From assembly GCA_947627805.1 (NCBI GenBank), contig CANQXB010000052.1, positions 1-6,781 on the forward strand: a DNA stretch of 6,781 bases, written 5' to 3'. The first letter of the stretch is position 1; each line of letters begins with the position of its first letter. This DNA is from an uncultured Bacilli bacterium (GTDB taxonomy: Bacteria > Bacillota_I > Bacilli_A > RF39 > UBA660). Made by a program: the position numbers and the translations under genes. Below the pieces are notes generated by a model, which was not told where the DNA came from, did no database searches, and saw only the letters and a program-made list of their open reading frames with translations. Positions 4,929-6,781 of this stretch are shown here, piece after piece.

Positions 4929-6374
4929 ATGAAAAATTTAAAAATGTTTGCAATCGCTATTATGGCATTTGCTGTAATGGCAATGGGTGTTCATGCTACA
5001 GGTGGTGAATATCCAAGTAAAAATACAACTTGTAATGGTTCTAATAGTTGTACTGCAAAGTTAACTGGTTCTAATGGTACTTATTACTATACTGGAATTT
5101 ATAGTGCACTTACTGATGCTGAAGATGGCGATACAATTAAACTATTAAAGGATGCAGGTGTTTCATTTGCTCAAGCAATTGAAAACAAAAAAATTACAAT
5201 TAATGTAGATAAGTATACTTTAAAAGTTGGTGGTGCAGGATTAACTGTTGGAGAAAAAGGTTCTTTAACTATTAGTGGTACAACAAATGGTAAAGTAATC
5301 GTTCAAAGTGCTGCTACTGGTTTATTAGCAGTTGAAAAGGGAGGTTCTTTAACTATTAGTGGTGCTTTAACAGTTGATTCTACTGGTGCTAGTACAGCTA
5401 TTGCTAGTTTAATCGATGTTAATGATGGTTCAGTTACTGTTAGTAATGGAGCTACATTAAAGGCTGCTACTGGTAAAGATATTGTTGCCATTGGTGCAGA
5501 TGGTGCTACGGTTAGTTTAAATGCTACAGTTGGAACTAAAAGTGCTCCTTTTGGTGGTAATTTAATTACTACTGCTGCACTTACTGGAGATGCAACTACT
5601 AAAGTTACATTTGAAGGTGGAGAATATTATGTTTCTAGTATTGCAACTGTTGACAAAGAAAACGTTTCAGTAGTTGTTAATAATGGTACATTTAAAACTA
5701 CAACTGATGCTTTAACAGTATCTAATGGTTCAGTAGAAATTAAGGATGGAAGCATTACTTCTGATACAGAAGCTATTACTTTAACTGGTGGAAAAGTATT
5801 AATTAGTGGAGGTACATTAAAAACTACTACTAATGCAGTTATTTGGACAGATAGTGATGGAGAAGGCAGTTTAACTATCACTGGTGGTAAAATCACTAAT
5901 GGTAAAGATGCAAATTATAATCCATTACATTTCAATAATGGTGCATTAACATATGCTATTTCAGGTGTTGAAGTTGCTTCTGATAAAAAAGATATGCCTG
6001 CTATTTGGATTAATGATGACTTATTAGTTGGATTAGCAGATAGTGAAGAAAGTGACCATTTCAAAGGTATGCTAACTAGTGGTAAATATTTATATTCTAT
6101 CATTGGTAAAGCTACTATTGATGGAGAAAATTATCCAGCTGCTAATGTTGCTAAATATATAGTTGCTGAAGGTAAAGATATAACAACTGAAGGTGACTAT
6201 AAAGTAGTAGGAACTGGAACTAGTACTCCATCTGATGAACCAGGCACAACTGAACCTGGAGATACAACAATTCCTCCAGTACCACAAACTAACGATAATA
6301 TCTTAGTTTATGCTGGTCTAGGATTAGTAAGTCTTGCATCTGTTGCTTTCACAGCAAAAAAAAGAGAAGACTAA
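4929..6374 (+). CDS. Secreted, probably beta-helical surface protein with C-terminal sortase-type anchor
   Basis: A 481-aa exported protein, likely displayed on the cell wall; adhesion or host contact is a guess. Residues 1-23 form a typical signal peptide (MKNLK, hydrophobic core, cleavage after HA). A short segment has two Cys (C35, C41) that could form a disulfide. Residues about 58-103 carry the pattern SALTDAEDGDTIKLLKD then ITINVDKYTL, seen at the start of many beta-helix surface proteins. To about 330 follow short repeats such as GSLTISG (111-117, 139-145), GSVTVSNGA, GSVEIKDGSI and GSLTITGG (313-320), with few Cys and much Thr, Gly, Ser and Val, suggesting a parallel beta-helix. A Pro/Thr/Glu linker (about 431-450) precedes VPQTN (451-455), a hydrophobic stretch (about 458-476) and KKRED, together a cell-wall sorting signal. 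Composition is less AT-rich than lon. It is preceded by a putatively phase-variable promoter and followed by a strong terminator. Confidence 0.93.
   Translation: MKNLKMFAIAIMAFAVMAMGVHATGGEYPSKNTTCNGSNSCTAKLTGSNGTYYYTGIYSALTDAEDGDTIKLLKDAGVSFAQAIENKKITINVDKYTLKVGGAGLTVGEKGSLTISGTTNGKVIVQSAATGLLAVEKGGSLTISGALTVDSTGASTAIASLIDVNDGSVTVSNGATLKAATGKDIVAIGADGATVSLNATVGTKSAPFGGNLITTAALTGDATTKVTFEGGEYYVSSIATVDKENVSVVVNNGTFKTTTDALTVSNGSVEIKDGSITSDTEAITLTGGKVLISGGTLKTTTNAVIWTDSDGEGSLTITGGKITNGKDANYNPLHFNNGALTYAISGVEVASDKKDMPAIWINDDLLVGLADSEESDHFKGMLTSGKYLYSIIGKATIDGENYPAANVAKYIVAEGKDITTEGDYKVVGTGTSTPSDEPGTTEPGDTTIPPVPQTNDNILVYAGLGLVSLASVAFTAKKRED
5259..5363 (+). repeat. Exact 21-bp in-frame direct repeat inside the surface-protein gene
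   Basis: The bases encoding GSLTISG at 5259-5279 recur without change at 5343-5363, 84 bp (28 codons) later. The surrounding codons are similar but not identical. This is the best-preserved unit of the beta-helix repeats. Recombination between the copies would remove or add 28 residues and keep the frame. Confidence 0.7.
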
Positions 6375-6417
6375 TTAAAATAAGTTACTAAATTTGTTAT
6401 AAATTGTTATATAGAAA

Positions 6418-6501
6418 TTTAGGGACTCGCAAACACCCTAAAATTCATTCTCACAAACCTTTCCACAAAACTTGTGGTAATTGTTAAACAATTATTAACA
6501 A
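6418..6501 (+). other. Three small hairpins in the 3' region of the surface gene
   Basis: Between the surface-gene stop and its terminator lie three inverted repeats: TTTAGGG (6418-6424) with CCCTAAA (6436-6442), CCACAA (6463-6468) with TTGTGG (6472-6477) and a three-base loop, and TTGTTAA (6481-6487) with TTAACAA (6495-6501). They may structure a long 3' untranslated region or belong to a small RNA ending at the terminator at 6546. No confident internal promoter and no reading frame were found. Confidence 0.45.
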
Positions 6502-6514
6502 ATTAGTATAAATT

Positions 6515-6546
6515 AAAAACATATTACTTCGGTAGTATGTTTTTTT
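6515..6546 (+). terminator. Strong rho-independent terminator with UUCG loop
   Basis: AAAAACATATTAC (6515-6527), the tetraloop TTCG (6528-6531) and GTAGTATGTTTTT (6532-6544) form a 13-bp stem with one G-U pair, running into a T tract through 6546. It lies 141 bases after the surface-gene stop and is the clearest terminator in the window. Confidence 0.9.
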
Positions 6547-6569
6547 GTATGGAAAAGAGATAATATGCC

Positions 6570-6598
6570 TTGACAAATATAAGTTCGTATAATATACT
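6570..6598 (+). promoter_or_regulatory. Sigma-A promoter of the right-edge transcript
   Basis: TTGACA (6570-6575), a 17-bp spacer and TATACT (6593-6598) form a strong promoter. A TATAAT at 6588-6593 also overlaps, but only 12 bp from the -35, so TATACT is preferred. The predicted start is near 6605, followed by a strong ribosome binding site AGGGAGG at 6621-6627. Confidence 0.75.
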
Positions 6599-6636
6599 TA
6601 ATGTAAAGTTATAAACATAGAGGGAGGGTGTTGGTT

Positions 6637-6675
6637 GTGAATAACTTAAAAGAAATAGAATTTCTGGTTAACTAA
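6637..6675 (+). CDS. 12-codon open frame with strong ribosome binding site (leader peptide or gene remnant)
   Basis: GTG at 6637, nine bases after AGGGAGG (6621-6627), opens a frame reading MNNLKEIEFLVN then TAA at 6673-6675. Upstream in-frame TTG 6631 and GTG 6628 sit too close to the ribosome binding site. The promoter and ribosome binding site are unusually good for such a short frame. It could be a regulatory leader peptide ahead of the two hairpins that follow. It could equally be the start of a gene broken by frameshift: the next frame continues WLTKEEIFQGFKMKP from 6665, and further on a third frame reads ILKSQLGTSNRTKKY to the edge. Those pieces vaguely recall phage antirepressor (ORF6N/KilA-N type) proteins, but this is weak. 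Confidence 0.3.
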   Translation: MNNLKEIEFLVN

Positions 6676-6685
6676 AGAAGAAATA

Positions 6686-6714
6686 TTTCAAGGTTTCAAA
6701 ATGAAACCTTGAAA
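6686..6714. repeat. Perfect 12-bp inverted repeat (hairpin 1)
   Basis: TTTCAAGGTTTC (6686-6697) and GAAACCTTGAAA (6703-6714) are exact reverse complements around the five-base loop AAAAT. It begins 11 bases after the stop of the 12-codon frame. No T tract follows on either strand, so it is not an ordinary terminator. Confidence 0.85.
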
Positions 6715-6738
6715 ATAATGAAAACTAATATGTGAATC

Positions 6739-6763
6739 TTGAAGTCCCAACTTGGGACTTCAA
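6739..6763. repeat. Perfect 25-bp palindrome (hairpin 2)
   Basis: TTGAAGTCCCAA (6739-6750), a single central C (6751) and TTGGGACTTCAA (6752-6763) are fully symmetrical. As RNA it would fold with a small loop; as DNA it has the form of a dimeric regulator operator or a recombination site. It lacks a T tract and sits 24 bases after hairpin 1. Nothing else can be assigned in the last 18 bases. Confidence 0.85.
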
Positions 6764-6781
6764 ATAGAACAAAAAAATATT

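Noticed and set aside
5303..6287. Several minus-strand open frames opposite the surface-protein gene
   Set aside because: They mirror the repetitive Thr/Gly/Val codons of the real gene and lack ribosome binding sites or protein-like features.
6460..6501. Possible DnaA boxes or replication origin (TTTCCACA, TTGTGGTAA, TTGTTAA repeats)
   Set aside because: The sequences differ at two or three positions from TTATCCACA, no clear dnaA gene follows, and the strings are explained by hairpins.

Overview
The window looks like chromosomal DNA from an uncultured, very AT-rich low-GC Gram-positive bacterium, probably a gut-type member of the Bacilli near the mollicute-related lineages. This placement is an inference from base composition, consensus sigma-A promoters, strong GGAGG-type ribosome binding sites, LysM and sortase-signal proteins, and gene content. 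Every gene I accept ends in TAA and Trp is encoded by TGG, so the ordinary bacterial code fits.

Layout. Bases 1-251 hold no supported gene, only an AT-rich repeat cluster and a possible leftward promoter. Bases 252-560 are a 5'-truncated remnant of a surface-protein gene, followed by a terminator-like hairpin. A clean promoter at 674-702 then drives a rightward group: an ATP-dependent protease Lon (728-3007), a miniature SpoVID-like protein with an N-terminal SPOCS-like domain, an acidic linker and a C-terminal LysM (3056-3703), and an overlapping YsxE/CotS-type kinase-fold protein that lacks the catalytic residues (3693-4592). In Bacillus subtilis lonA, ysxC, the hem genes, spoVID and ysxE occur in that order. 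Here the block appears compressed to lon-spoVID-ysxE, which suggests a spore-envelope assembly function and a sporulating organism or ancestor.

A short gene for a two-helix membrane protein (57 aa) lies on the minus strand at 4557-4730, convergent with and overlapping the ysxE-like gene. Divergent from it is a 481-aa secreted, probably beta-helical surface protein (4929-6374) with a signal peptide and a C-terminal sortase-type signal (VPQTN, hydrophobic helix, basic tail). Its promoter has perfect TTGACA and TATAAT hexamers separated by 19 bp, of which nine are an uninterrupted run of G. This is the layout expected of a phase-variable promoter switched by slipped-strand mispairing, and it is the most notable signal in the window.

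Downstream of the surface gene come three small hairpins and a strong UUCG-loop terminator (6515-6546). Then follow a promoter, a strong ribosome binding site, a 12-codon open frame and two perfect 12-bp-stem inverted repeats up to the window edge. That last segment could be a regulatory leader or the decayed start of another gene.
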